DNA of 64,000 nucleotides from Isoetes taiwanensis (Eukaryota > Streptophyta > Lycopodiopsida > Isoetales > Isoetaceae): assembly GCA_021234155.1 (NCBI GenBank), contig JAJEKV010000002.1, positions 60,001-124,000 on the forward strand, read 5' to 3'. The notes beneath the pieces were generated by a model. That model searched no databases. It was not told the DNA's origin and was given only the letters and a program-made list of their open reading frames with translations. This document shows positions 46,617-59,724 of this stretch, in pieces (position 1 is the stretch's first letter; the number at the start of each line of letters is the position of its first letter). A program made the translations under genes and the position numbers.

Positions 46617-49150
46617 TAATTTTTGATATTTTATGTTTTAATGATGCCATGCATGCAATTATAAATCAATAGTTGTACATCTACCACTTGGCTAAGAATC
46701 ACGCCATAAATCTGCCTATCTTTGACTCCTCAAGGAGCTCCGAACAAACACTTAATGCCATACCCATAATGTAAGTAGGAACTGCACTTCACCGGAAAGA
46801 GCCGCCACTTAATTCTACGATGCACCATGTGAGGGAGCTGGTCCTATTGGGATGTAAACAAGCAGGCAAATTTCGATGTGGGATGATCACCTTTGGGAAC
46901 TATATCGAGCAATGAATAATTTGTTCAATCTCTTGGTCGTAAGTCCGCCATGGAGTACCGTGACATCATCCCTGGGCTTGAAGAAGTACAACCTCATGGC
47001 TAGTAAGAGATAGTACCTCTTCATTAGATAATCGAATCCACTCACATCTAACTGACCGTATGCATAACATCTTGTTGTAATAAAATCTACATTCCTCATG
47101 GTATCCATTTCGAAAGCACAATGTTAGGATGTACCACTACTTTCCACCTTTAGCATAAAATGTCTCTTTCCCAATGGTGCTATTATGACAATGCTTTGTA
47201 CGTTTGCTTTACTTTTACCTTATGTATTTTAGATGGTGCACATCCCTCCATGGTGACCGTGCAACCCGGCCGCTTAACCCTAATAACATGAGCTCATACC
47301 ATGAAGCCAGCCAACTTACTCGAGCTCCAAGCGATGCACTTTAACAAACTCCTGTGGAGGTCACTGAGTATGGCCCCTCAAATTCTACTCTAACCAATCA
47401 CCATCCACCACCGCTTTGCACTACAAGACATTCGCCACCCATCCACATGCTCAAAGCGCATATCTGAGTCTCATCATCCGACACGCCAGCTCTCAATCAG
47501 TCCGAAATATCGGATTCCTCCGCCAGTCGTACTTCTACGCATCATGCTAAGTCCAAGAAGAAAGACTACTAGAAAATCGACTCCTTATCAAAGCATTTGG
47601 GAAGAACTCAAACTGGCCCAGCTCGTAAGGCCAGCTGGTGTGGGATGTGATGAATCCCAGTTGGATGAGATGCATGAATTCTAAGTCCTATGGGGAATCA
47701 CAGAAGGATATTGGTAAGGTTGCCACCACCAACCACACTTCCCATATTTGGTGGAAGGGATATGCCCATTCTCATGGACTGAATCGAGGCAGTCGAGTAT
47801 AAGATTTTGCCAACTTTTCAAATCTCGCTATGTCCCCATACCATCGCTGCTAACAAATTCAAATTTTTACCAAAACAAAAATATGATACCAAGCAATAAT
47901 ACTGTATGAATTTATGCTGCCATTTGTGATGAACGCGCAGGCGCTTGGTTGGTATATTGAAGTGTTATCCCCACTCTTAGGAAAATGGTGCGAGCTTATG
48001 ATCCATAAATAGTAGCAGTAAGTCAAGCTATACCTAGCTCGAGGAGGATAACCCTATACTGTACCGCCATGTTCTTCTACCTTTATCTAAATGTAATATA
48101 CACCTTATCGGGATCCTCACCTAGCCTCCAAGATCTTCCTGTCATTGATATCGTAACAAGATAAGAAAGTTTCCCATCGCGCTTTATAAGTTTTCTATCA
48201 CCTGTGAGTTGTCCGAGACATCTTGCAAGCCATTCCAAAGAAGAAGCCTCGCAGAAGCAGCTACGAAAAGACAAGGCTTGTTTTCAATGTTCGATTGGGA
48301 TACCGTATGCAAGAGTGCCCCCTATGTGACCTCAGCTGCCTGCCGCCTTACCGTAAATGGATTGGCATGATGTCATGGCCCTAAATGGACTCACAGAATT
48401 GTTCTTGATGTGAATGGCACTGCATCTATATACAAGGTGAGTCACACATTTATACAAGTATTGAAATGTGTCAAGCGTGATAGTCAATCTCGGCTTCATA
48501 TCCACGATTGGCCAAATAGACCGTGAAACCTTTGTCATAATTTCCATGGATTACCATGTAAGACGTGATAATTTTAAGTTTTACCTAGAATCGCTAGAGG
48601 TCTTACGTACCTTTAGTCCTTTGGAAATCAAAGCGCGTCCGCCATTACCGGGCTAGTGGGGCCGTAAGCGCATTAACCTCAAGGCCTTCCACGATAAATT
48701 TGAACATTCACTGCCGAGCACCCGCTGTTTTAGGGCCTAGATTATGAATATTGATAGGTAATGGAATTCTCATTGTGGGTATGGAATTCTTGGCTACCGC
48801 AGAAAGGCAACATTGATGTGAAAAAAGCTTTGTGAAGTCAACTCTTAACATAGCCAATGGAGCTCGTGGTCACTATAAAGGTGTAATCGGCCATTCCACC
48901 ATGCAGCTATATTTCATTGCATCAGCTTGATAAAGCCATCAAGAAGTATCAGTTGTTTGTATTGCTGACTTGCATCAATAGAGGCCAAGTCTAACAACAA
49001 GAAGAAGTTATTGACAAATTGCCCACGGCAATAGCAAATCGCGGCTTCAAGAATTCCACGACCTTTTCCGTAGGCTGAGATTCATAGGTTGCCACCTTCC
49101 GAGGCATGGAATATGAAATTATCTTTTAGAACCGTGTGTACTAAACCTAC
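46617..49150. other. Upstream part of gypsy 3, unresolved
   Basis: It should contain gag and protease of the gypsy whose RT starts at about 49170, but no motif is readable. A - strand frame at 46887-47108 (DVTVLHGGLTTKRLNKLF) has real-looking composition; it is not assigned. No LTR pair for this element was found. Confidence 0.35.
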
Positions 49151-49173
49151 AAGTAAAGCTCCATAATCAATGA

Positions 49174-49798
49174 GTGCCACCGTATCTGACAGAGCATAAG
49201 AAGCAAATGCACAGCTTCGTTGATTTCCTTCTCGCCAAGAGTGCTCACCTTTGGTGCCCCTATTTTGTTTGTGAAGAAAAAGGATGGTACCTTGAGAAGT
49301 ACATTGATTACAGGCAATTGAACAAGCACACGATTAAGAACCGGTATGCTCTACCACGTGTCGATGATTTGATGGATCAATTGCAAGGAGCCAAGTATTT
49401 CACAAAAATTGATCTTCACTCAGGATGACACCAGATAAGAATTAGGGAGGATGACATCCATAAATCCGCTTTTTGGACATGTTATGGGCATTGTAAATTC
49501 ACTATTATGCCATTTGGGCTAACTAATGCTCCTACTACATTCATGAAGGTTGATGAATGATGTCTTCCGTGAATATCTTGATGACTTTGTCATCATTTTG
49601 TTCGATGATATCCTCATATATAGCAAAATCTGATAAGAGGATCATTAGCATCATCTTCGGTTGGCCCTGCACAAATTGAGATGCCATCAATTTTATGTCA
49701 AGTTCTCCAAGTGTAGGTTTGCAACCACTAGGGTCGATTGCTTGGGGCACATTGTTTCTACTGAGGTAATAGCCGCAGATCCAGCCAAGATTGTAGTA
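49174..49798 (+). pseudogene. pol: Reverse transcriptase of gypsy 3, N-terminal two thirds
   Basis: The + strand frame from 49174 has [19 protein letters not shown] (from about 49300), LQGAKYFTKIDLHSG with the first catalytic Asp, then, after a stop (49426-49428), [12 protein letters not shown], the catalytic YLDDF at 49574-49588 and FDDILIYS in shifted frames, and HIVSTEVIAADPAKI just before 49798. It is of the same lineage as element 2. The protein ends abruptly at the inverted terminal repeat of the next feature; the remaining RT and RNase H lie inverted at 59725-60350. Confidence 0.9.
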
Positions 49799-49824
49799 GG
49801 GTGAAAGCATGTTGTAGTGGAACA
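49799..49824 (+). repeat. Left inverted terminal repeat
   Basis: 26 bp, exact reverse complement of 59699-59724. It directly abuts the end of the gypsy 3 RT fragment. Confidence 0.92.
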
Positions 49825-50890
49825 AAAACGTGCATTTTAGCACCACATTTTTGGGTGCTAAGTGTGGTAATCGAATTTGTAGGAGAGGGAGTTATTTTTT
49901 CGTATCACACATGATTACTTTATTCAAAATTTTGTCCTTTCGCCTTATTCAAAGAACGCATACCCATCATTTTCCCCTCAAAAACTCGAACACGCCCCTT
50001 TAATCCGCAAGACCATTTCTGGATTCTGAATTTTCATTTTCCTCAAAAATCCTCGACACGCCCCTTTAACCGGCAAGACCATTTCCGATTTCTCGCAAGA
50101 AGATCGATCACCTAAATGACTCGACCATACCGGACTTGAATGCCACTTCGGATACACCTACAAGGAAATGTACGTGCAAGAAAAGCATTACGCCACAAGA
50201 AGAAATCGCATCATTTGGGGACCTAAAAGTAGATAGGGAAAAATCCACTTGCTGTGTGGGTTGCATTCTAGATTCTGTGGATGCCCATGATTCTCTCAAG
50301 TTGTTTAGAATATTGTTTTGTTTCATCATGCAAAGTTGAAGAATATGAGCAAGGAGAGGTATAATGAATATATGTGCCTTTACAAAAAATCACAAAGTGG
50401 TGAAGTGTGCCTGAGGCATGGCCTCACGCATCATGGTCGCTATGCATTACCTTCTGCCAATAAAAAGGAAAAGAAATAAATTGGTTGAGTTTCGCAATGC
50501 TTAAGAGAAAAGGGTCCAAGCCTCCGTCCTAACGAAGAGGAAGCATGCAATCATTTCAAATAGTGAGGAAGCAGAGCAACCTCAGCTACGTGATGATGCT
50601 TCCTCTTGAAATGACTAGGCCACAATTCAAGCCTCCTCAAGTCAGAAGATCTAATCTCGTGGAAAATCACTCAAAAAATAGGTACTTTTCAAATTTCTCT
50701 TCTTCCGAACCACCATGATGCAATTCTAATATTGAACCTGCTATTTTCTCCAGCTAGGTCTAGCAAGCTTGAATAATCGTGCACACCCCACTCTTACTTC
50801 TTCATTTGGGTGTGTTGTAAGTTATGTGTAGAAATTTGTGCTTCTTAGTTTCTCGAGTTGTGGTGGATAATTTCAGTTCACAAGAAGTAT
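49825..50890. other. Left interior of the TIR block
   Basis: No transposase recognised. A near duplication 'acacgcccctttaa(t/c)c-gcaagaccatttc' occurs at about 49990 and 50055. A + strand frame 50136-50339 has a cysteine-containing start (TRKCTCKK) but no known domain. Confidence 0.4.
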
Positions 50891-51450
50891 GTAGCCCAAA
50901 TGTGTTAAGGTGACACCATATGGTGCCAAATATATGTTAATAATGTAGTTTGTAGCATTATATAGTGTCACATATAGTACCAAACGCAGCTTATCCTAAT
51001 AGTGAATTGGCTTCCATATGTTTCTATACTTAGTGTCATATGTGATGTTAGATATGGTGATACTTGTGAATGGTGATTGTCCGGGCCATATGTGGTGCTG
51101 CCAATCGGCCGCTAAATATTGCACCACGCCATCTCCGCCAATGATATGGGGTGGTGGATGCCTCACGGACAGGAAAATTTCTCTCGCGGCATTGTAGGTG
51201 CCACATGTGGTGTTCCATCGTGGCACCACTATGATCTGACATTTGCACCACATGTGGTGTCTTTGACGCCTAATTTGTGGTGCCAAGCAATGGATTGCCA
51301 TATGTGCGCCTCGCATTAGGAAGATGTGGCATGTGGCACTTGGTGCTACTACGCCACACCACTATGTGTGAATATGACGCCATTTGTGGTGCAAAGTTTG
51401 TCATGATGGAATTTGTGGTGTGTAAAGTGGAGTTCAAGCAGTCATGTGGT
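50890..51450. repeat. Cluster of CCACATGTGGTG-type palindromic motifs
   Basis: About a dozen copies of GTGGTGCC, GGCACCAC or CACATGTGGTG in both orientations. Dense short inverted motifs near an end are typical of subterminal transposase-binding regions in CACTA-like and Mutator-like elements. Confidence 0.65.
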
Positions 51451-54400
51451 AACTAACCTTGGGATTACTTTCCGTGATGAATTCAACAGACACCGAGAAT
51501 GGATCAACTCTACAAGATCGGCGATTCGTAAGGCAAGGTTGCAAACTTGTGATCAAAGCCCGCAGTGCTACAAATGAAGGTTCAAGAACTTGAGTTCCGC
51601 ATCAGAAGATGAATAAAGATTTAAAAAATGGGAAGGAATGATTAAGGATAAACCAAGTCGCAAGGTGACGGTGATTCCGCTATATGCCAAGATACGAGGT
51701 CGAAATGGGCGAACTACTACTTAACTCTGAGCGCATTGTAAAAATCGAGGAGCTTAATCAATACCAGTGGAAGCGCATACAACAAAGATTGAAAGTGCCG
51801 AACCAAGGTTAGAGAGGTTTCTCACTGCAAGGACCGCCTTCCTTTATTTGTCTTGATCCACTACTCCGCACTTTGATAAGGTCAAGATTATGGGTAGTGG
51901 TCATCCATTCTGCGGGCAAGATCCTCCGCTGATGGGGAAACCACTACCAACTTTGATTATCGAATGCAAATACCAATACCATCTTCCAGCGTCCGCCAGC
52001 CTCTCAGGTACTCCCGCAACAAAATTCCTCGAAGTGCTCGCGAGAATTGTATTCCTCATCACAAATTTGGCGCTCACTTCGCGTGATTTGTAATCATCAG
52101 CAGAATTGAGAATTGTCAGGGCTATGAATTTTCTACGCGATAAGTGTACAAGCCTTGTGTGAGTAGGGAGTGATCAAAAGCAACTTCAAGCTACCGAGGC
52201 ACTTACAGTGAGCACTTATAGGTAGCTCCTAAAAGAGAGTAAGCCCGGCTTATCTCCTTCGCTTGCTTATCAGATCTAATTTGCCCCTAGCTCACTCGTG
52301 GCGAATTAGATACCTCAACTGTGAAACTCAAAAGGGAGTAAGCCCGGCTATAAAACAAGATCCCTGGCCGGCGTAGTTCTTTATTTCTCCCTGTTTTTAG
52401 GTATCTAAAGTGCCTCGATGTGAGAGATCGCCAGCCATTTTAGGGACACTTTAGATATATAAAACAGAACATCGTGAAGAGAGTAAAAAGTCCTGAACTT
52501 AAAAACCAAAGCATAGTTACAATCAATCAGGATTCAATTCCGTGTTTGCAAGAGCATGGTGCCGCTTTACTAATTCTAGGTCTTAATCGTCTACACCGGT
52601 GGCAATGACTATGTGAGTCCATCTAGCACACCAAAAAGGGAATTATTTTCTACCCTCAAAGGTAACCAAGTCTTGTTTGATGCACTGGATATGTAGCTTA
52701 CTTCTTCATCCCTACTTCGTAGATATAGATGTACAATGTGGGTCAGGGCTTAGGGGACAAGACACTTCTGCACCCTCGAAAAGCATTAGACACGTGATAG
52801 AAACTCGCAAATTAGAAGATGCATCGTTACAGCAGTCTGACAAATCAAGAGGATGTCAACAACCAAGAGGGTGCATCAAGTCAAGCTCCAGAGGGGTGCC
52901 CAACCGACAAGAATCCGCCAGATCAACAGATGCATTAAGTCATGCTCTCCACACCAATCCGCCAAATCGCCAGACGTTATGATCTAAACAAATCAAGCTG
53001 TGGAATGTAAGTCACAAGATAACTTCCAACCTTTTGTGCCCGTTTCTTTTTAATTTGACCCATATAGTTACCGACCAAGTAAATTTTGCAGCCGGAAGTG
53101 TCTCGTGAGAAAAAGCAAGAGCGGTAATCTCCAAGCAAAAGACACCTCCAAGATATTCTCGGGCGTAAGTTTCCATCCCCGCATCTAATAGATGCCGGGC
53201 GTAAGTTTACCCCTCGCGACCAAGAAATGTTGGAAGCGTATTTCCACTCGCACTAACTCGTCTTAAGACTATACAAGTTAAGCCCAATCCTTCGCTTTTG
53301 TTTTTACTACAATGGAGTTCGGTAGAAGCTATGATTAAGTGAGTCCATACCCACCGCTAAAGAAGATGGTGTTGTTGATCACACTTACCGAATCCAAGTG
53401 GGTAGTAACTAGACCAGCCGGGCCGGAAAGTTCAGATTGCGCAATTAATTTTCATAGCACTTTAACCAGCCCGCAGCTCAAAACTGAGAGTCATAGTTAA
53501 GGGAGCATTGATGAAACACAAGGACAAATTCAAGTTCATATGGAGTCGATCACCGTACTCAACACAAATTTATTTAACAAAGAAAGCCAATTTTTGAAGC
53601 ACTCAAAAAGGTCTACTTAATTCCGTGCTCACAAAAGAGAACGTGCTTCCCCATTGATGACAAATGTGATACAAAGGGTATCTCAACGCGCCTAAATCAC
53701 CATGATCCGGCCCAAACAAATTCGAGCCCATTAATAAGAGTAGATGGCAATTTCATGAATGATCTAAAGGTTTACTGTGGGTTGTCGTATGCGTGTGGAA
53801 TGTGCAAAGTTAGCGCCCAAAGCAACAAAATACTGTAATTACGTTTGACACCGAAATAAATTTGTATTAATATGATGAAAACATAGAACTAAAGCCTAGA
53901 AATAGTATTATTGTGTATATGATGTAACCCCTCGACTTTTTAACATAAAACAAAGTTTTACTTCAATTGTTCATTTCCTTGGCTATTTCAATGTTCCTCA
54001 AGGTTTTCAATGATCTTCCATTTGCTGAATGTAAACTTACACCACCAAAGACGAGGACTCCAAGTAGCTGTTAAGAGCCACATCCGACTTAACACTTCTG
54101 CCACTTGAAGCGCTTAAAGGATGTAGCCAGGAGCCTCTCGCGGCTTCGGGATCAAGAGGCAATCGGGAATATTGGAGAAAAGTAGGGATTGGTTCGACAG
54201 GATAGTCCATTTCCTTCATGAGGTTAGTAATTTAATATAAACAACTCGATTTGAAGTCTCATTGTTTCTTAAATCATCTCGTTTTACCGCATCTTAGACT
54301 TTCTGCGTGTATGCATCAATTCTCGCATCAAGCATGACATGGAAATCAGAGGTTCCATTTCATGGATCCGCTTCATTTACACATTACCGCTTTAACGAGC

Positions 54401-55110
54401 TTGTTTCAGCGATAAATCAAGGTAACCCCTCAACTTGCAATTTCTGAATGTAACATTCTCACAAAGATAAGACAAGAAAGACCGATGCTGTATGTCATCA
54501 GAGGGTCTTGAGGTCAGCCAGCTTAAATGTCACTCGTAAAATTCATTTTGACAACTCTTAGAAATGTACAAGGGCCCGGTAGCCCTCATTTTCATGAGTT
54601 TTGTTGAGGATGCAAACACAAAATTCCTGCTAATTCCATAAAAGTCAAGGCCACAAGAAATTCATGTTCCCCCATCACCGATTACCGGTCGCGGTGGTCC
54701 TCATGAGCAGTTCAGAAAGAAAGTTGTGGCCGCAGTAATGCGAGACTTGGACATACTATCCCAAATGCAAAGGTGAGTTCAGAAATTTGAAGGCATTACT
54801 CATCCAATGTGAGGCCCGACATGTTTGTTGCAGGTGTACCAATTTCTAGTTACAGCCTGGACACGCTAATGATGATTGGATGTTGTGAAGCACACTTTGT
54901 CAGAGTAATGAAGTCGAGGCTGATGATCAATAGATCTTTACTTGTAATTACGTTTGTATTATTAAACCAAAGAGGTTATTCTTGTAACTCTATTCATTCA
55001 TTGACACTCTAATGTACATTGTTGCATACTTCATTGTATTACCAGACTTTTCAATGACCAGAGCAACACCTCTATGGAGTTCAAATCTCCTAAGAAATTG
55101 ATGTATTCAA
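51451..55110. other. Middle of the TIR block, no gene recognised
   Basis: Mixed composition without long frames. The phrase 'gggagtaagcccggct' (with gagagtaagcccggctt) occurs at about 52240 and 52336, and 'cgggcgtaagttt' at about 53160 and 53200. A + strand segment near 52830-52930 reads as a Q/N/D-rich peptide in one frame, but stops surround it. Confidence 0.45.
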
Positions 55111-55114
55111 AGAT

Positions 55115-55795
55115 TCAAGGACAATGTGGTGTTACATGTCGATAAATGGTGATGCAAATGGTGCATGTGGTGAATCATGCGGCATCAGAACCATGTGGGT
55201 GAAATCATGGTGAATCGAGGTGGCATGTTGGAGCCACGCGGCATGCTCTGACTTTCATTGACCAACAACATGTTTGGTGATGCAAATGGTAATGTGGTGA
55301 ATCATGAGGTGCATTTGCGAATCATGTGGTGAATCATGGTGCATCGTAGGTGGCATGTTGGAGCTTACTGGCATGTTTGAGCCACCTTGGTAATGCTGGT
55401 TTCCAGTGGCATATTTGAGCCACCTTGGCATGCTTGAGCCTTTACGACCTTTGGTTACATGTTTGACTTTCTATCACCAACATGTTTGGTGATGCAAATG
55501 GTAATGTGGTGAATCATGAGGCATTTGGTGAATCATGTGGTGCATCGAGGTACGTTGAGCTTACGCAGAGGTTTTGAGCCACCTTTAATGTTGGAGCCTA
55601 GGTGGCATATTTGAGCCACCTTGGCATGCTTGGAGCCTTTACGACCTTGTTGCTACGTTTGACTTTCATTGACCAACATGTTTGGTGATGCAAATGGTGC
55701 ATGTGGTGAATCATGAGGTGCATTTGGTGAATCAAGTGTGGTGAATCATGCGGTGCATCGTGAGGTGGCATGTTGGAGCCATTCATGAATGGCCA
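55115..55795. repeat. Minisatellite, ~200-bp units built from shorter motifs
   Basis: 'caacatgtttggtgatgcaaatgg' or close forms recur near 55265, 55483 and 55674, with a partial copy at 55140. Between them are 'gtggtgaatcatg' and 'ttgagccaccttggcatg' sub-repeats. The - strand frame (M, H-rich) is a by-product. Confidence 0.85.
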
Positions 55796-58320
55796 ATTCA
55801 GATAGATATATATATATTTTTTTATGTTTTTAGAAAATAAAATAATGGTCCTTTCGAGGTTATTATTAGTTGCCTACTAAACTTTAGGAATAAAGTGATG
55901 CCACGACTAAATCCCAAAAATCGTGAGCCTACTTAAATTAATTTCACGCCACCTCTTTATAGGCTAAGTGGTCGGAAGGAGAAGCATCGCCCACCTCCTC
56001 TTCCAACAATGTCGGCTACGCCACGTCAGCCTGCCTCTCCTCAGCCCTCTCGGCCTCCCTAAGCTACCGGAATCGCTTTCACCTTTGGCACAGTGATTAT
56101 GAAATAGGATCTGCCAAATTACTCATTTGGTCGGAGCTCCGAACTGAGGCCCAAGATTCGGTGAGCCCCGAAGCTCGAGAGCTCGAGTCTCCATTCCACC
56201 TCTTCTCAAAGCTCAAGATCTTTCTGAGCTTTAAGAGGTGGAATCCTCCCACTCTCGACTCCTCCATGAAGCTTCTTCCTGCGCTGATCAATTTTATTCC
56301 CAAGATTCGAGCAACTAATCGAAGCCAAGACCTAATCAAAAAAAGAAGAAGAAGAGGTAGCCATCTAAGAAGAACATGAAGCTTTTTGAACTCCAAATTT
56401 TCTATTGTGAGTAAGTAAAGATGTACGCATTAAATTTTTGCTTCTTTTATGTATTCTAAACTAATTTTCTTTCAATTTTCTTACAGATGAAGCTTGAAGT
56501 CCTTACCGGGTAAGCACCTTTTTTTCTCTTTGATCGCTACTTCCATGTGCCTTTGTGCCTTTGTATTTTTTCGAAAATGTGATGGTATATAGGCCTTAGT
56601 GTCTTCATTTGATCTCACCCCTTGTGAACTCACCAGGATACAGCCTTAGTGCCTTTTGTAATATATGATGGCCTTAGTGCCCTTTTTATCATATGATGGC
56701 CTCAGCTCTTTTGAACCTTGTAAATTTCTAATTCTCAAGTATTCGTATCTTCTGCTTTAACATATGATGGCCTTGTGCCGACCGTGAATCCGTGCCTGCA
56801 GCCTTTGTTTAATCGAGAAAATAGCTTTTATAATGGCTTTGTGTCTTGTGTAAATTTGTGCCTTGTGTAAATTTCTAATTGCTTTTACCACAAAAATCGC
56901 TTCTAAAACAGCATACCACTGTGCCTTAGTGCCTTTCTTTGATCTCACCCATATGTCTAATGTGCCTCAGGTAAGTTTAATCTGGCTTTAATCTAGCTTT
57001 ATCCAGCTTATACCTTGGAATTCATTCAACATTCAAGTACAATTGTGAATCAAGCATAAAATGAGACGTAAAAACGTAAACTTCTTTATATTCATATAAA
57101 AGTTTCTATACAAGTACTTTACACAATTGCCACGTGAAGTGGATTTTCCTAATACTTCATATCAATTCGTGGACCTAATTTAGATCCATATATTGTTGTC
57201 ACCAAAATCACCAAGATACTATCGAACTGAGCTATTCCATTTTCTCGACCGGTCAAAAATGGTTAATGCCCCCGGGTCGATTATGGTGGAATCTCAGGTG
57301 AAAGCCGTAGGTGGTGGATGCAAACGTTGTTTTATATTTCAAAGGAGAAAATATATGGAAATCTACCATACCCTTGTGAGGAATAGTTCATACTCTTATG
57401 AAATGAAGTATGTTAAAAATCGTGGAAAAATTATAACCCCGAAATTTAGTATTATCAAAATGCATTAGAGATGACATACGCTATCGGCCTCAATCGACTC
57501 GCATTGTGAGATCCGTGAACTCTTCTTCTTCCAAGCACGCTCAAGACTTCCATCAAGGTTTCACGAATAGTTGGTGTAATCCAAAGAACACTAAAACATG
57601 AGCTTCGCTTCGGGCCCCACCCTATGATACGCATTCATAAAGTATTGTCTCAGTTGTTGCGTTCCATGCATCTCGCCCGCCGAAAGCACTTTTTAATGGT
57701 CAAGCACATGGATCATCTCTTTAGTTGGATGAACATATCCGCTTTCCTCAAGCCTAGGGGAGAGCCGAACTCATCCCTAATCATACACCACCCTGACCCT
57801 GGTTTCTACCGCACTGTTCTCCGTTAAGTCTCCCCGATCAGACCGTAAACAACATCATCCGTGTAAACAACATCTACTACAAAGAAAGGCAACCACACAT
57901 CGCTTCGCTTCTAATTCTTGCTTCCATCAGAATTAACCTATGTTTTAAGCCTATAGAATACCTCGGAATTATGGGTCCTCCTCGGGCCTCTAATATCCGG
58001 GCCTGCTCCCCGTTTATTTGCTCCAAAAGATAGGTCCTACCTCAGATGCATCGATTTGAACCGGGTGAAATTGTTCGTGTTCGTTCTCCTTCCGCTTTCT
58101 TCCGCCATAGTTTATTTGTGATAAGCCAATGTCTCCCAGATGCAAACAGATTTATGGTTTTCCCCAATGTTCTCGCGACAAACAAATTTCTTTGAATGAT
58201 TGATCTTTGCATCTGATGTGACAGATTTCCAATGATTCTCATTCATCTGGCCCATCCTTAATGTAATTTTCCAGGTCACTTTCACCCCCACAATTAAATA
58301 AAGGAGATTTCTATTAAACA
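55796..58320. other. Right interior of the TIR block, splice-like scraps
   Basis: 56161-56379 has a basic + strand frame ending in KKRRRRG, followed by an acceptor-like TTTTCTTACAG at about 56486. From 56540 to 56950 'ccttagtgcct' and 'atatgatggcctt' recur as a loose minisatellite. 57624-57827 has an open frame of unknown meaning. These could be captured gene pieces. Confidence 0.4.
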
Positions 58321-58324
58321 TAGC

Positions 58325-58735
58325 ATTATACATGTGACATTCATCTTACACCTCGCTATTCACCACACTAGGCAACTACATAGAATATACTACAAAGATT
58401 TATTTTACACCATATTTTAACTTTCACACTAGGCACCCTCACACTAGGCAATTCACACTCAGACACTACACCATGTTTTTCACTTTCACACTAGGCACCA
58501 CACATAGCATATATTACAAAGATGTATTTTACACCATGTTATTCACCACACTAGAAGTAACCACACAAAGCATATATTGACAAAGATTATTTCTACACCA
58601 CGCGGCCTCACCACACTAGGCAAAGACATATCATATATCACAAAGATTAATAGGCACCACACACCACAAGCAACTACCAACCACAAAGAAACTTACATAT
58701 CACAAGCACCAACCACATACTACATTACACAATAA
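58325..58735. repeat. CACCACACTAGGCA minisatellite
   Basis: Repeated 'tcaccacactaggcaactac', 'atatactacaaagatttattttacacca' and variants, units about 55-75 bp, several copies. Diverged, non-coding. Confidence 0.75.
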
Positions 58736-59698
58736 AATGGGTGAAGATGAAGAAATGAAATAACCCGTGGATTCTTCCGTGATAGTGAGTGGCATGATCC
58801 TCTCTTACATTTCCTTTCTGCCTAATCTTCCTCAACCAACATCCCTTGCATTTGAGAGACTTATCGCTTTCGGGTCCAAGCAAAAATTGCTACTGTTCTA
58901 TGACCTCGGCTTCTTTCTAACTCTTTGTACAAACCCATTTCCCCTTTGCAATCTTATCTTCCCTCTTCAATTTTGCTTTTGCAGATTCTAGATGAACACC
59001 TGCCAGCTTTACCAGTAAAACCTCGAAGCACCGACAGTGATTAGCACTTTCTGTGATTAATGTTTCCTCTTACTACCATAAGCAACTACTTTGGCCGCTA
59101 AACCGCTGCCGTTAGACTTCTTCTACAATCTAGTAAAACCTCTTTCTGCAGATAATCTAGTAAAACCTCTTTTCTTATCAACAAGTACGTTTCCTTAGTG
59201 GTGCTATGAAATGAAGATAACAATTTTAATACCATCCGACCGTAGAGGCCGCTCGTGGATCCTCCCTCTCATTACACAGAATTTTTGCTAACCTTCTTTA
59301 GCTTTCCCTTTGTCTTTTCCTTTACGCCTTTTATGATCCCGTTTCTGTTCTCGAGTTCTCCTTTCTCTTACCTCCTCGTATGTGATTTTGTTTCCCAAAT
59401 TAAATGGATTGAAGGTATGAATCAGATTGATCCACAACTCCGATTGCTACCATAGCCGCAGGCTTCAGAAAGGCGCTGGTGGGTCGTGAGGGTTTAGAAA
59501 TCGGGTTCTAAGTGGAGATTGGAATGGGGATCTGCATGAGGGAAATTGGAATGGGATGGCATGAGGGAATCGGGTTGTTGCAGTTCGTGAAATGATTGAA
59601 CTCGCAAGACATCACCAGCCAAACAAACATTTAAAATCGCACTACAAATTTGCATATCTCCCACCACATTTTTAGGGAGGATGTGGGGACACCTGTGG
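58736..59698. other. Right end of the TIR block, no gene recognised
   Basis: Pyrimidine-rich + strand frames (58767-58991, 59255-59455) are hydrophobic but featureless. Near 59670-59700 is the hairpin next to the terminal repeat. Confidence 0.4.
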
Positions 59699-59724
59699 TG
59701 TTCCACTACAACATGCTTTCACCC
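59699..59724 (-). repeat. Right inverted terminal repeat
   Basis: Exact reverse complement of 49799-49824. It abuts inverted RNase H sequence of gypsy 3 at 59725. Confidence 0.92.

Larger units (their letters stand above)
49799..59724. mobile_element. Block bounded by perfect 26-bp inverted terminal repeats
   Basis: 49799-49824 and 59699-59724 are exact reverse complements (starting GGGTGAAAGCATG and ending CATGCTTTCACCC). Each is followed inwards by a diverged hairpin-bearing subterminal stretch (GCACC-ACATTTTT-GGGTGC on the left, CTCCC-ACCACATTTTTA-GGGAG on the right). This is the structure of a cut-and-paste DNA transposon, possibly of Mutator or CACTA type. The interior has no transposase that I recognise, several minisatellites and exon-like scraps. 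No matching target duplication flanks the two ends, as expected if a later inversion moved one side. About 9.9 kb; further insertions may have enlarged it. Confidence 0.75.

Noticed and set aside
49815-49824. CACTA-type end (TTGTAGTG / CACTACAA inside the terminal repeats)
   Set aside because: The motif points outward, opposite to the CACTA arrangement, and is not at the very end of the inverted repeat.
55598-55786. Met/His-rich frame (MIHHMHHLHH) on the - strand
   Set aside because: By-product of the minisatellite units; no independent support.
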